Of a stretch of DNA of 64,000 nt, positions 35,667 through 47,205 are shown in pieces (position 1 is the stretch's first letter; every line of letters starts with the position of its first letter). Position numbers and translations under genes: made by a program. Source of the stretch: Limonium bicolor (taxonomy: Eukaryota; Streptophyta; Magnoliopsida; Caryophyllales; Plumbaginaceae); NCBI GenBank assembly GCA_023374045.1, contig CM041782.1:186018925-186082924 (forward strand), given 5' to 3'. The notes under the pieces are model-generated. The model was not told the DNA's origin. It saw nothing but the letters and a program-made list of their open reading frames with translations, and did not search any database.

Positions 35667-36366
35667 GCCATGCTAGATGAGCTTCCGGTACTGTGTGCGT
35701 CTGTAGTGGTACTTCCACCTAATCTCCATGTATTGCTAGTCCTCAGGACTCCTTGGATGTTCTCTTATTTTGGATAACTAGCCATCCGGCAGTTTCCTGT
35801 TCAATTGACAGTACCGTCACTCATCAGGGCGCTCCCCTTTCCGAGGGAACCCCTTGTTATTTACTCATGTCCTGACTCTCGCTCCCGTTTCCACACATTT
35901 TGTCATGGTTACTAAGTAATGATTCTCCTTTAGGCACTACATCGTAGTCCTATTCCGGTATACAGTTGTACGCGTCTTTATTGTCGCCTGCGCTATGTCG
36001 GCCAGGTTTTGTAACTTTTCTCATTGTATGGGTTTTGGAGTTCCCGTTTCTAACTGGACTATTCGGTAGTCTTAATTCTCATGCTTGTATTATCCCACTG
36101 CTATGTTCTCTCGGACCCCTGTCCGGTAATCATGTCGCTTATCTTTTTCATCTCCATTGCACTCGTAGTGCTTTTCTTACCATTGGTATGGTGGGTTATT
36201 TCGACCGCGTAGCATGTCGACCCATGTTGCCGGTAATTACCGTTCTCTTATTGGTAGAATTCCTTGGCAGCGCCTGTTTCACTTTTGCGCTCCAATTAAA
36301 ACGTTCAAGTTCTCATAAACTGTTGTTCAACAAGATGTTTCTCATATTGCTTACTGTTAACTAACT

Positions 36367-36413
36367 GCCAGATCGGGTTTTCCCGAGTAAGAGAAGGCTT
36401 TCTTCTCTCTGGC
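36367..36413 (-). promoter_or_regulatory. Conserved leader stem-loop (Element 2)
   Basis: Outer stem GCCAGA/TCTGGC with inner AGAGAAG/CTTCTCT and CGGG/CCCG. It is the best-paired of the three copies and lies about 200 bases from the primer site. Confidence 0.65.
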
Positions 36414-36599
36414 GTTTGTTCCACATATTCAGGGTTAGTGATGTGGAGGGCGGGTCTAGGTACAATGGATATCCGGTAAACACCGGGAAGTCCTAGCTAA
36501 CGCACCTCTCGCTCTATCACTCCACCCTTATCCCATAACTCAAACTCAACCTCAGTATTCTCCTAAGTTCGGTAATTCTAGTCTTTAGAGTGTAACTAC

Positions 36600-36611
36600 G
36601 CTCTGATACCA
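36600..36611 (-). other. Element 2 primer binding site (tRNA-iMet)
   Basis: Minus strand TGGTATCAGAGC, four bases after the 5' LTR end (GGTGTTACA), is an exact match to the consensus. Confidence 0.9.
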
Positions 36612-36931
36612 CTTTTGTAACACCCCGTCTCGATCCAATCGGGGTTACCACAAACTTATCACCATATATACAATACTGCAGCGGATTCAAATACATACCA
36701 GGACCTTGCCACGGTCTGACTACCAGAATATACCGAACATTAGTACTTACAAGTCTTAACCAAATACATATCCTTCTTACAATCCCCTCACATCCTATAC
36801 ATCTTACTAACTCAAAATGCCATACGAGTGTACATGCACATCTCGTAGGCCACACTTAACCCGTAACACGTCTACCCCATCTTACTCTCGTGACGGCCGC
36901 CTTCTGACGTTCACCTGTGTAGTAAAAACAG

Positions 36932-36959
36932 CCCCCAAAGGGGGTCAGCAAAAATGCTG
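36932..36959 (-). promoter_or_regulatory. Conserved LTR twin hairpin (Element 2, right)
   Basis: CCCCC-AAA-GGGGG then CAGCA-AAAA-TGCTG, identical to the left LTR copy. Confidence 0.65.
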
Positions 36960-37141
36960 GTACGATCCTCTCATGGCCCCAAAGCTAATGTGGCTACGAC
37001 GACTAATTGTCGATAGCATGGAGGTTGATTAGATGCACAACATAATAGAAAGTGCAACAAACAACAAGCCAAATATGAACAATCAAAGTTCAAACACAAT
37101 GAACGACTTAAATGCGTTCCCTTAATTACAGAGTTAATTAT

Positions 37142-37677
37142 TGTAATGGTATGAAAATACCATACGGAAGGCCAAAGTGTCTACCGAAGACCTGCTAGCG
37201 GAAAGACTACTATCGGAGTCCAATTATCGGAAGGCCTATCGATGGAAGCCCTATTACCGAAGGACCCACTACCAGAAGAGTTGCTATCTAAAAGATCGCT
37301 ACCGATAGAGTAACTACCGGAAGGGTTATTGTTGAAGTGACGGTCCGGCAGAGTTAGTCCAATGCGGAAGCGGTATTCAAGTCCGGAGAGACTACCCGTA
37401 AAAGGACTGATAGCTATATTTATGTAATACTATCGCATGTGTAGGGGCTTAAGGGTAACCTGGCCATAGAAAGTCTATAAATAGAAGTAGAGTGGCTCAT
37501 TTGTAAGGGACTCAAGTTAGAAAAGGGAGCACTCATCCCAAAAGCTCTCTAGAGTTGTAAATCAAAGGATGAATAACAGCTCTGTCTAGAAGTGGACGTA
37601 GGCCGTATTATTGGCCGAACCACTATAATCCTTGGTATTCGAGTTCGTATCAGAGGGTACCGAATCATACCGTTTCA
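37142..37677 (+). repeat. Element 4 5' LTR (536 bp)
   Basis: It begins TGTAATGGTATG and ends ATACCGTTTCA. U3 (37160-37345) holds about nine degenerate CTACCGGAAG modules spaced about 20 bases apart. The TATA box is at 37474-37484. Confidence 0.93.
37474..37484 (+). promoter_or_regulatory. TATA box of Element 4 5' LTR
   Basis: TCTATAAATAG is a close match to the plant TATA consensus, conserved in the right LTR at 42712-42722 and related to the Element 3 box. Confidence 0.7.
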
Positions 37678-37697
37678 TTTGGCGCCGTCTGTGGGAA
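37678..37697 (+). other. Element 4 primer binding site (Tat-type)
   Basis: TTTGGCGCCGTCTGTGGGAA directly follows the LTR and is identical to Element 3. The next 25 bases (ATCAACCACGATTCATCCAC region) are also shared. Confidence 0.88.
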
Positions 37698-38728
37698 ACG
37701 GACATCAACCACGATTCATCCACAGTGCGAGAGGAGTATTGCGATGAAGAGATTCCTGATTTTTGGAGAATTGACAAGCGACGATCATATGGGAGAAAGA
37801 AAGATCATTAGAAGGAAACAAATGGCAACCGCAAATGTAACCACGGTGAGAAGCGACCGATGAATAGATCCATCTACGAAGAGTCAGTTCTTGATCTTCG
37901 GGGTGATAAATAGGCAGAAAAGGTACAAGATCGGTCAAAGTAGGTCTACGCAATAGCCAGTCTAAGCGAGATCCAAGTCAGGGATGTATAAGGCATTCTG
38001 TTCTCCAAGAAGAGGATCTCCGCCGACGAAGAAAATTGGATTGCCGCCGATTGCGTGATCAAGTTTCGGAATGTCAAGCAAAGACAAATCCCTACCTTAA
38101 GCGAAAGTCATCAATTATCATCAGACGAAAATACTTAGGAATGATCGATTGCTGTGATTGAAGAATCGGCAACCATGACTCAATTACACACCTAGCACGA
38201 TCGATAGGATGCGGTTGGAAAATGGTGAGAGCATTCACCATAGGCGAATTTTGAAGGATAAAAAGATCTCTATGGTCGACGGACCTGTTCGATTTTATCG
38301 GAAGCTATTCCACGTATGCATTGTGATGAGCAGCGCAGAACCATCGCTTACGGTGAATGGAAACAGAAATCAGTAGAAGACAGTCAGACCTGAGGAAAGG
38401 AAGACAACAAGAGATTTTGAAAAGTTGATCCTGGACATACGGGAAGGAACAATTGGAAGAGAATCCCGACTTTGAAATCAAAAATCAGAAAGAGCTAGCG
38501 CTGATCAGAGGAAATTAGGAAATTGAGTTGTAACACTTGACGAATCGATTACTACTTCCGGAAGCATGAATCAACTACATCCCACCTCCGTAGCTGCAAA
38601 ATATTTAAGGGAGTATTCTGAATACAATCTCTAATCTATTTTCAAATTCACAAAGGCTAATCTTAATTCACCATTAGTATCGATTTCTTCCATTGTACCT
38701 AATTAAATCGATTCACAGGAAGCAATGA

Positions 38729-38884
38729 GGAAAGCAAGTTGGACATGACAAGATCGATTGGGCGCAGGGTCGTTTTGTTTTGAAGCCAGTCGCAGCAGAC
38801 CAAATTGCAAAAATAAAAGAGTTTAATCCAGGCGACTGGGTGTGGCTCCGTGTTGACTCAAAGACCAGGCGTTATGCACATTGA
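38729..38884 (+). pseudogene. Relic of a retrotransposon integrase C-terminal segment
   Basis: A 51-codon open stretch ending at a TGA contains FNPGDWVWLRV. Plant Ty3/gypsy integrases commonly carry an F.PGD.VW motif in their C-terminal region, after a basic/polar helix, and the residues before it here (QIAKIKE) fit that setting. No upstream zinc finger or DDE core is visible, and the position, 1 kb behind the primer site, is wrong for an intact pol. It is probably a fragment left by deletion or template switching; the resemblance rests on one motif. Confidence 0.4.
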
Positions 38885-38994
38885 ATTCAAGGCCCAACAA
38901 ACAAGAGCAAGTAGCAATCTTCGAGTAACCAGTTCGAAGGATTCCATAACTTTAGCAGAGAGCAAGCGCGGGGCAGCGTCCAAGAAATTTGGCC

Positions 38995-39155
38995 TTCCGG
39001 TAGAAATTTGGATATCCTCCGGAAGAAATTTTGATATCCTCTCCGGAAGAAATTTTGATATCCTCTCCGGAAGAAATTTTGATATCCTCTCCGGAAGAAA
39101 TTTTGACATCCTCTCCGGTAGGAGTTTGGGTATCCACTCCGGTAGAAACTTCTCA
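38995..39155 (+). repeat. 24-bp tandem array in Element 4
   Basis: About six units of GAAGAAATTTTGATATCCTCTCCG occur, the outer ones degenerate (CCGGTAGAAATTTGG and CCGGTAGGAGTTTGG). ORFs spanning it on both strands are artefacts. Confidence 0.85.
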
Positions 39156-40744
39156 CCTCCAACGGCAACGGATTATCTCCGTCAAAAGCTCATTTGCGGA
39201 ACTACAGTTTTACAATCAAAATTCCAATATACCTGCTGAGTCATGATCAAGGGGAAGGCTCGAAGCCCAACTTGTGTGCATAATCGACTTCAACAGCCTA
39301 ATCAGCAACCACGATTTGCAGTCCACGGTTCCAAAAATCGGTTTAGGTCCTGCGATTCATCAAGAACAAAGGTCGAAGCAGATTACGAAGTTCATAACGA
39401 TGAAATTAGAGGTTCGACATCAAAAATTTGTGATAGGCAACCGCAATCCAATTGCGCTTCACCATCAGAGGGCACAACTCCGATCTTCTCTCTTGTAGCA
39501 CGACATCAGCCGAGACCGGAGGGACGAATCTATGATCAAAGTTCAGTCTGGAGTTCATAACCAAGCGCTTCGAAGACCGACGAAGCTAGGCATTGTACAA
39601 GAAAGGAAGGAGAATCTGGGATTGCAAGTAGTCAGACCTAGCGGAGGGGAATTCGTTCGCAACCAAAGAATCGTTGACCAAAAAATCTTCAAAAGTCTGT
39701 ACCTCTCAATTCCTTCACAAATAACAAGCCATGACTAACTGGCGTGCGCCTGCTAGCCGAGGGGATACCATATATTTGCTTGAACTCGTAAATCCTACAT
39801 ATGTACTTTTGTCAAGATTGAGGGATGGAAAATCCACAACATGGTGGACAATTGAGGAATTTACCGCTCAGATACATATATTGTTTCAAAAAAGCAACTT
39901 GGTGCACATAAAGAAGGAGCAAAGCGGAAAATCACGATTATCTACTCCGGGCAATATCTGAGTCCCAGCCCGGGTGACATCTTGGTGCAGTACCTGGGAC
40001 AAATTATTTGGTCGAATCAGAAAAGTAACCAAAAGCGCCAAGAAATATCTCGGGGCGGGGAGGAAACTTCTACCAAGATTGGATTCGAAAGAAAAAGAGG
40101 TCTTGGTAGCTCTGTAATTGGTGATTTAAAACAACTATGGTAGCTCTGGATCAATCAAGGCGTCACCGCCATCACACCTTGCCACCAGTAACCAGTTACG
40201 AGCAAAGTTGCCATAGAAAAGCGCGTTTTCGAGCGTCACCGGTAGAAGGGGACCATGACCCAGGTATTAGCGGAAACAGCAACCCATCGTTTCCACCGGT
40301 AGAAAACTACAGTCGGAATAGTACTTCAAAGGGAAAAGAATAATCTAAATAAGTAAGCTTGCGAGAATTTTCTGCTTTCGAAGACGAGCCACGACTGGTA
40401 ATGGCACTTCGGGGAAATGATAAACCTTGGACGTCCCCAGGAACTGAAAGCCAAATCTCTATAAGTCACCCTGAAATATGATCTTGACCGGAAGAGTCGA
40501 GTACGGTGGGAAAATCCTACAACAAAGAATAATTGATTCGATCAATAGAGATAAACCAAGGATGACCGATTCTGAAGAACAACCCAATTTGCATACTCTT
40601 CATCTACAGACTATCACCGTCAACAAAGAACAGCGGAAGCGTTTTCTCTAGTGGTGGACTGCGTGGAGGCGATAGACAAAGAAAATACGAGTCAACAGAA
40701 GTTCAGTGGCCTTCACCGGTAGCAGTCCGATGTCCGCACCAGTG

Positions 40745-40830
40745 GAAAGAGGCGTAAAGGGTGTGTGTCCGGAGGCGTAAAGGGTGTGTGACCGGAGGCG
40801 TAAAGGGTGTGTGTCCGGAGACGTAAAAAT
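40745..40830 (+). repeat. 23-bp tandem array in Element 4
   Basis: GGAGGCGTAAAGGGTGTGTG followed by TCC or ACC is repeated three to four times. Confidence 0.85.
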
Positions 40831-41389
40831 TGTTACCGGACAAAAACAATACCGGGAATTGGTGTATGTTCCAGCAGAATAACTTTCAAAGATGTGGTCC
40901 GTTTAAACAACAATTTGAATTCTTGGACCGGACACAAGCTTCCTGGTGGGGACTACAACAAAGGACGTTCAGCTTGAGCAAATAATCAACACGGTAGAAA
41001 TGAGAAACTCGACGTGACGGGTGAATACCAGTAACAACTCCTAACCTCCACCAAAAGCAACTTGGAGTCTCCACTGGTAGCAACTTGTTATCTTCATCAG
41101 TAGCAATGGGCCACCTCCGCCAGTAGAATCTCCACTGATAACAAATTGAAGTCCTACCGGTAATATCATTCCACGGGTAATGTTATCCCACCAGTAAACA
41201 AGAGGTACCAAACTTTTGATATTTCATTGTGAATATTCTTTTACCGCTGGAAGTTTACGAAACTTTCTATAGAGGATTGATCACCCTCTAGTTTTCAAAA
41301 AAAAAAGAAATATTTTAAAACAATTTTTGATTTACTTAAAACCAAGACCAGCGAGTCTTGAGAAAAGAAAAGAAAGAAAAAGAATGTAA

Positions 41390-41582
41390 CCGACGATCTC
41401 ACCATTGGCCATGGTAGAGTGTTTTGTATCCGACGATCTACTATCAACGATGGTAGTGTAATTCATCCGACGATCTCGCTGTCTTACTGCCAGTAGAGTG
41501 TTAATCCGATGATCTCACCGACTCGAAGTCGGTAGAGTGTTAAATCGACGATCTCACCATGTGTACAGTGGTAGAGTGTGAA
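41390..41582 (+). repeat. Tandem hairpin array with changing but paired stems (Element 4)
   Basis: Five units of about 38 bases have a constant frame, CCGACGATCTCACC ... GGTAGAGTGTT, around a variable centre. Stems: ACCAT/ATGGT (41401-41415), CTACTATC/GATGGTAG with one G-T pair (41438-41456), TACT/AGTA in the third unit, ACCGACT/AGTCGGT (41517-41533) and ACCA(T)/(G)TGGT in the fifth. Sequence differs between units, but a stem can form in each. Confidence 0.7.
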
Positions 41583-41944
41583 AGTGTAACTAAATGGTTA
41601 CCGAAAGAAATCTTGGCAAAAAACAAAAGAGCAGTCTAAAATTATTCATTGTAAGAATCTCCAACTTTTGGGAAGCAATAGAATTTATAGTAATTCCTTT
41701 TGTTCACTTCAGACTTGTGCTATCCATGTACTTAGAAAGGTTGCTCTAAGCAACCTATAGGCTGTATATTTGGGTTTTTATCCCCGTAATTAATATACTC
41801 TAACTAACAAAAAAAAACTTTTGGGAAGTCCGGTCGCTCCGGGTGGCCCAAAAGACAAATATCTTTTAATCTGTTAAAATTAGGTATGCAAGTCCAAGGA
41901 ATAAAGTGATTCAAGCAGGAATCTGATTATGAAGTAATATCCCA

Positions 41945-42085
41945 TTATTATTATTATCTCGGACTTCTTGAGATTATTATTGTCTTCTTGAGATTATTAT
42001 GGTCTTCTGGAATTATTATGATCTTCTGGAATTATTATGGTCTTCTGGAATTATTATGGTCTTCTGGGATTATTATGGCCCTTCG
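41945..42085 (+). repeat. 19-bp tandem array TTCTGGAATTATTATGGTC in Element 4
   Basis: Seven or so units occur, beginning with CTTCTTGAGATTATTATTG variants. The frames across it are artefacts. Confidence 0.85.
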
Positions 42086-42335
42086 GAATTTCAGATCTTG
42101 GGATTTCTTATTATGGCACGTTCAAGGAGCGGAGACCTTTTTTCTGGAGTACAAGTGGGACTTCATCACCCCCGGTACCTGTGGGACTTCTTGGTGACCG
42201 ATAGACAAGCTCTTATGAAGGCTAAAGTTTGTAAGTTCATTTCCTTTTTTAGGCAAAAGAAAAAGAACTGTGGGACTAGGAGATATATAGTAGAAAAGAA
42301 AAAAGGAACAAAGTGTAAATTTTATCTTCTTTTAT

Positions 42336-42379
42336 AAGTTCCACTTTTTAGTGTTAAAAAGTAGAACTTGTGGGACTGA
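42336..42379 (+). other. Element 4 3' hairpin and polypurine tract
   Basis: AAGTTC-C-ACTTTTT pairs with AAAAAGT-A-GAACTT (42336-42369, one C/A mismatch), and GTAGAACTTGTGGGACTGA runs up to the 3' LTR. Both match Element 3. Upstream, GTGGGACTAGGAGATA is shared too. Confidence 0.75.
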
Positions 42380-42914
42380 TGTAATGGTATGAAATATACC
42401 ATACGGAAGGCCAAAGTGTCTACCGAAGACCTGCTAGCGGAAAGACTACTACCGGAGTCCAATTATCGGAAGGCCTATCGATGGAAGCCCTATTACCGAA
42501 GGACCCACTACCAGAAGAGTTGCTATCTAAAAGATCGCTACCGATAGAGTAACTACCGGAAGGGTTATTGTTGAAGTGACGGTCCGGAAGAGTTAGTCCA
42601 ATACGGAAGCGGTATTCCAGTCCGGAGAGACTACCCGTAAAAGGACTGATAGCTATATTATGTAATACTATCCCATGTGTAGGAGCTTAAGGGTAACCTG
42701 GCCATAGAAAGTCTATAAATAGAAGTAGAGTGGCTCATTGTAAGGGACTCAAGTTAGAAAAGGGAGCACTCATCCCAAAACCTCTCTAGAGTTGTAAATT
42801 AAAGGATGAATAACAGCTCTGTCTAGAAGTGGATGTAGGCCGTATTATTGGCCGAACCACTATAATCATTGGTGTTCGAGTTCGTATCGGAGGGTACCGA
42901 ATCATACCGTTTCA
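42380..42914 (+). repeat. Element 4 3' LTR (535 bp)
   Basis: It has the same ends and TATA box as the left copy and is followed by the ATTAT target duplication, then Element 2 LTR sequence. Confidence 0.93.
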
Positions 42915-44035
42915 ATTATTTAACTCCGTAGGTTATGTTTCCTCTTATTCTCAATCCAACCTTATCTTACATCAATCTTAGTCCTCAACTTAGTCTTAGA
43001 AAACAACCATCCTTTAAGTAGGAATGGATGTAGCTTATCTCAGTCTTATAATACAAACCATCCTTTAAATAGAAATGGTTGCACCTTATCTCAAACCTTA
43101 TCTTAATCTTAGAATACAAACCATTATTTAAATAGAAATGATTATATCTTATCTCAATGTTTATTTTTGTCGGGTCAAAAGCAACCCTAGCCAATGAGCT
43201 ATTAACTCCATTGGTTGAATAAACAACTTATCTTATAATTTAGGATTTAGGTGATCCTACCGCACCATCTTAATGCCTCCTACCTTGGACTGGATGCCCA
43301 ATGTAGCTGAGCCGGCAACCGACCCTAGGCAACAAGTCCGAAGACAAGTCCTTAAGCGGAAGTCGGATCTGCTTTAGATACCGACCCCTTTTTCCTTAGC
43401 ATGCATGACTGGAGTCAGTCCCAGGTTCCTCACTCCCCCAAGTACTAGTTAGTAGAAGTCTCAAGACAATGTTTGTAGGTTAAACCTCTTTCGGTTTTTA
43501 ACAACTAATATTAGGGAGTGTTCCTTAGTCTCACTCGATTCCTTACTAAACGTTAGTTAGTAGGTTCTCACGGTAAGTTGTGTTAGTTTCCAAACATCAC
43601 ACAACAATACAATAAACATAATGTTCCGGTTGCATGCTTTATCTTGTTTAGTGAGCACACAAAAACCAATAGCACACAAGCCGAGGGACACCTCGTTAGC
43701 AAGCAGGTCACAAGAAGACTGTACCGTTCACCGTTGTCGTTTGGTTGCTTACTCTCCTCCGGAGTCCAAACTCTCAAGTCCTAAAACATTGATTCAGTTT
43801 TAGGTTGTTAATCACTTAACTTAATTCAACTTAATTAACTTACTTAACCCATAATGATTCCCCACCTAAAACCTCTTAAGTTTTACAACTTGTTCTTACT
43901 ACTTAACCTTAAACTTTTAAGTTTATACTTAATTTAATCCCTTAGGTCTTTATACCTCTAATCATCAATGCCCTCTTAATGGGGTACCATTAATACCTCT
44001 AAACTTTCTTAGGGTTCTTTCTTTTTTTTACAACT

Positions 44036-44375
44036 TAAGGGTCGACCGACCCTACCGACCGACCTTACCCAAGGTCGGTCCATTCCAGAACTTATTGTCG
44101 TTTGAAATTTTTTACCCTGACCAACCTTGCAAGTCCGGTCCCAAGGTCGGTCCATTCCCGAGCGTTTTTCCCGTGGAAAATTTAGGCCTGACCGACCTTG
44201 TCAAGGTTGGTCCCAAGTTTGGTCGATTCTAGAGACCAATCCCCGTACAAAATTTTAGACATGACCGACCTTGTAAGTCCGGTCCCCAAGGTCGGTCCAT
44301 TCCAGAGACTCTTTCCGGTAGTGTAAACTGGGCTCGACCGACCTTGCAGTTCCGGTCCCTAAGGTCGGTCTGCTC
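44036..44375 (-). repeat. Element 2 mid-LTR hairpin array, right LTR, 5 units
   Basis: Same GACCGACCTTG/CAAGGTCGGTC stems as 28334-28600, with one extra unit (CCAACCTTGCAAGTCCGGTCC near 44119). Confidence 0.8.
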
Positions 44376-47110
44376 CAGACCTTTGTTTTTAAATTCCCAT
44401 TTGACTCCAAACTTCATAACAAGTTCCCCCATGTGTCCTAATACCATTTAGGCACTTAAACTCACCTTAGAACTTTCACCAAACTCTCTAAAACAATTTC
44501 CAATGATCTTTCTAAACATCCTCTCAATACTTTTAAAACTCCTAACACTTAGCACTTATTTCCTTACATTTCCAACTTGTAACCTTACCAAAACTTCAAC
44601 CAACCCAAGTGTACCCTCCTTAACAGTTCGAGCACTTCATAAACATCATTTTCCATCTTCAGTTCATTTACCAAAACTTCCTCAAGTCCTTTTGCATATC
44701 CATGCACAAATTCCTCTCCTTTCCATTTGTTACTCATCATTCCTAAACTCTTGGACATACCTAAACATTTATTCCCATCCTCTTAGCACCTTAACCTTGT
44801 TCTTCTTTATCTTGACCTTCCTACACCCTCCTTAGACATCTACAACTCTTTTACATTCTCATGATCTTACACTCTTATACATTCCTAGTCAATTTCCTCG
44901 ACAATCGACAGCATTCTCCTTCAATCTTCACTCCCATCACCTAAGTCCACTCATTACCATCTAAACTAAACCTTATTGTTCCACCACTAGTATCCTCTTC
45001 ACTTACATAAGCTTCCCAAAATTCTCATTGTTATATTCCCTAGTTCATACCTAAATCATCTTAAGCATTGTACACCTTCTCCTTTAAATTTATGCACAAG
45101 TCTCACCATTCCTCTTACCATGACTTTGGTGTGTTCAATACACCCATCTAAACTCTAATTTCATCATAGACAATTGTAGGTCATTATAACTTCAAGAACT
45201 CCTTAGTTAACTCACTCCCACTCAAATTCCTCAGAATGATCCCTAGTGAATCCTAGGGCATATTAACTCACCACCACCACCACTTAAACACTTTGTTTTC
45301 TACTAAAATTTCGCCATAGATTCTCTAGTATATTATCATGCCCCAATGCATTGTTTTCCTCATTCAACCATCTCACACACATCAAGTTCTTTGTCATCAT
45401 ATTTTATCACCCAAACCAACTTATTCACAACAAACTCAATATAATGCAATAATCTTAAATTGCATAGCACTAAGGATTAAATGACTTGGCTCTTAGGCCC
45501 TTAAATTACTTAAACTTAAACATTAAATTTCCCACATATAAAAGCTTTCAACCTGCAAATACACCCATCAATCTCATAGTAGTTATAATGCTCTTAAAAT
45601 TACATCTTAAACTTATATTACTAACTCATTCCCATTGGCTCCTTAGTCACAAGTGCATAAGCTTGTTTAAGTTCTTTTTCTTAGGTTATATACCCCATTA
45701 CAAAATGTAAGCTCTAAGCCACATTAGTACCCACCTAAAACCCATCCCTTAAAACTTAAACCACCATTTGGTAAGCATTTTACCTTGTTTTCTCAAGCTT
45801 ATCTTAACTTCCTCCTTAGACCTTCTTCTTGAATGAATCTCGGCCACCCATTAAATTTCCTTTGCCAATGTTCTAATCAATATTCAATGACTCTCATGAG
45901 TGCTAAACAATATACAACCTTAAGGAATGAAAGCCTAGGTTAAAAAAATGTGTTTAAGGTATAAAAGTGGATGATTACCTTTGAAGTCTCAAAGTAGACT
46001 TGGGCATGAATCAAGAGGGACCTCCACTAGTCCTTGGTGATCAAAACAAGCTATTTCAAGGGTGTGAAACAAAACCCTCATAAGATAGAATTTTCGGACA
46101 TGTAGAAAAATGAAGGGAAGTTGATTTTTTTCTTCCACTTTCATTACCTTGGATGAATGGAGAACCAAAAGAGCTCTTCAAACTTGACTTTCCTCCATCA
46201 ATGGAATTTTCTCTTGGCACCGAAATGGAGCTTTGAAGGATTTGAAAAGATAGAAAGCTAGAGCTTGAGCTAACTAAGAATAATATGTGTTTAGTTTTTT
46301 ATTTGGAGCTAAAATGAGTAAGTTATGGACAAATGAAGGTGAGGCAACAATGGAGGCTGCTCTTACGTGAATGGAGAAGAGAGGATGCAGGAGAAACCGA
46401 TGGGAAGAAGAGAAATGAAGAGAGAGAAGAAGAAAGGTAGCTTATAAGGAGATATTTGTTTTAAAAGCAAATAGTAACTTTACTTTTTTCCTCTTCTTTT
46501 CCTTTAATTGCTTAGTCAAGTGGTGACTCCCCACATCAAAAACCGGCCCCCTCTTATAATTGGAGATATTTATGGTCTTGGTTGACCATCTTATTGACTT
46601 ATGTTGACTTAAGCTTAAGTTGGGCACTTTTGGCACTATTCATAAATTAGTGCACATATTTGTGAAAATTTTGATTTCCCATTGATTTAGGCTTCCTAAT
46701 GTGATACTAATCGATACACGTTGATCAAGATGTAATCATAGGCATTTAGCCACTCAAAACCCATTTCTAATACAATTTCTCAAAAGGGTGCTTTAAGGAG
46801 TCTTAAAGCACATTTTATGTTTAAGCTTGTTTTTAAACTTGGTTTTCTTTGCTAATTGATTTAACATGTCCATTAACATGTTAATAAAGTCTTATAATGA
46901 TATTTGGGTGCTAATCAAAGTCACTCCAAGCATAGAGCACATTTTTTTGCCTAAATTGCCCTTAAGGCATCTTCTTGTGTTTTCCTTGGTTTAAATTGTC
47001 TATCAATCTTTCTAAGGCATATTTTAGCCTTACTACATCCTAAATTGATGTTTACTTAGCATACTTAGGTTTGGGGTATTTCAAGGCAAATTAAAATCCC
47101 TATGATATGT

Positions 47111-47205
47111 ATTGATATGAGACCAAATATGGTAATGTTATGAGGTATGAATTGATATGAGACCAAATATGGTAATGTTATGAGGTATGAATCGGTATGA
47201 GACCG
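47111..47205 (+). repeat. 40-bp tandem duplication in Element 1
   Basis: Units at 47111-47150 and 47151-47190 (ATTGATATGAGACCAAATAT then GGTAATGTTATGAGGTATGA) are followed by a partial ATCGGTATGAGACCGATG copy. Confidence 0.85.

Larger units (their letters stand above)
31317..36615 (-). mobile_element. Element 2 interior (non-coding)
   Basis: It is uninterrupted, 5.3 kb long, and the best reference for this family. Reading from the right: primer site, leader hairpin, 20-nt near-palindrome at 35647-35666, block B (33250-33379), internal polypurine tract (32483-32497), invariant block A (31812-31904), terminal polypurine tract. The longest frames (about 130 codons at 35966-36364, plus strand, i.e. 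antisense) have no gag-pol motif. Lack of stop-free sense frames in three copies suggests the interior was non-coding when the family spread. Confidence 0.75.
37142..42914 (+). mobile_element. Element 4: non-autonomous Tat-type LTR retrotransposon
   Basis: LTRs 37142-37677 and 42380-42914 differ by roughly 15 bases in 536 by eye, so it is fairly young. ATTAT flanks it (37137-37141 and 42915-42919). A primer site follows the left LTR and a polypurine tract precedes the right one. The 4.7 kb interior has no gag-pol frame, only a short integrase-tail relic (38729-38884) and four tandem arrays. A CCGGTAG/CTACCGG motif is scattered through LTR and interior. It sits inside the right LTR of Element 2. 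Confidence 0.92.
26687..47083 (-). mobile_element. Element 2: LARD-like Tekay/Del-type retrotransposon, nested in Element 1
   Basis: The left LTR is 26687-31316, the interior 31317-36615 and the right LTR 36616-47083, the last split by Element 4. Primer site and polypurine tract both read on the minus strand. Flanking E1 sequence is continuous across it by comparison with E5. The flanking 5-mers are AGGGG (26682-26686) and AGGCA (47084-47088), so a target duplication exists only if two bases have changed. The interior is about 5.3 kb without a gag-pol frame. Confidence 0.85.
36616..47083 (-). repeat. Element 2 5' LTR, split by Element 4
   Basis: 36616-37141 and 42915-47083 together give a 4.7 kb LTR matching 26687-31316. 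Position 37141 joins 42920 cleanly after removal of Element 4 and one ATTAT copy. The twin hairpin is at 36932-36959 and the hairpin array at 44036-44375. Confidence 0.9.

Noticed and set aside
35966..36364. 132-residue ORF in Element 2 interior
   Set aside because: It is antisense to the element and overlaps the region whose homologues in E1 and E5 are not open.
31317..36615. Host gene or lncRNA in the long AT-rich interior
   Set aside because: Boundaries, primer site and polypurine tract show it is retrotransposon interior.
26682..47088. Perfect target duplication for Element 2
   Set aside because: Flanks read AGGGG and AGGCA, only three of five alike; nesting is supported by continuity of Element 1 instead.
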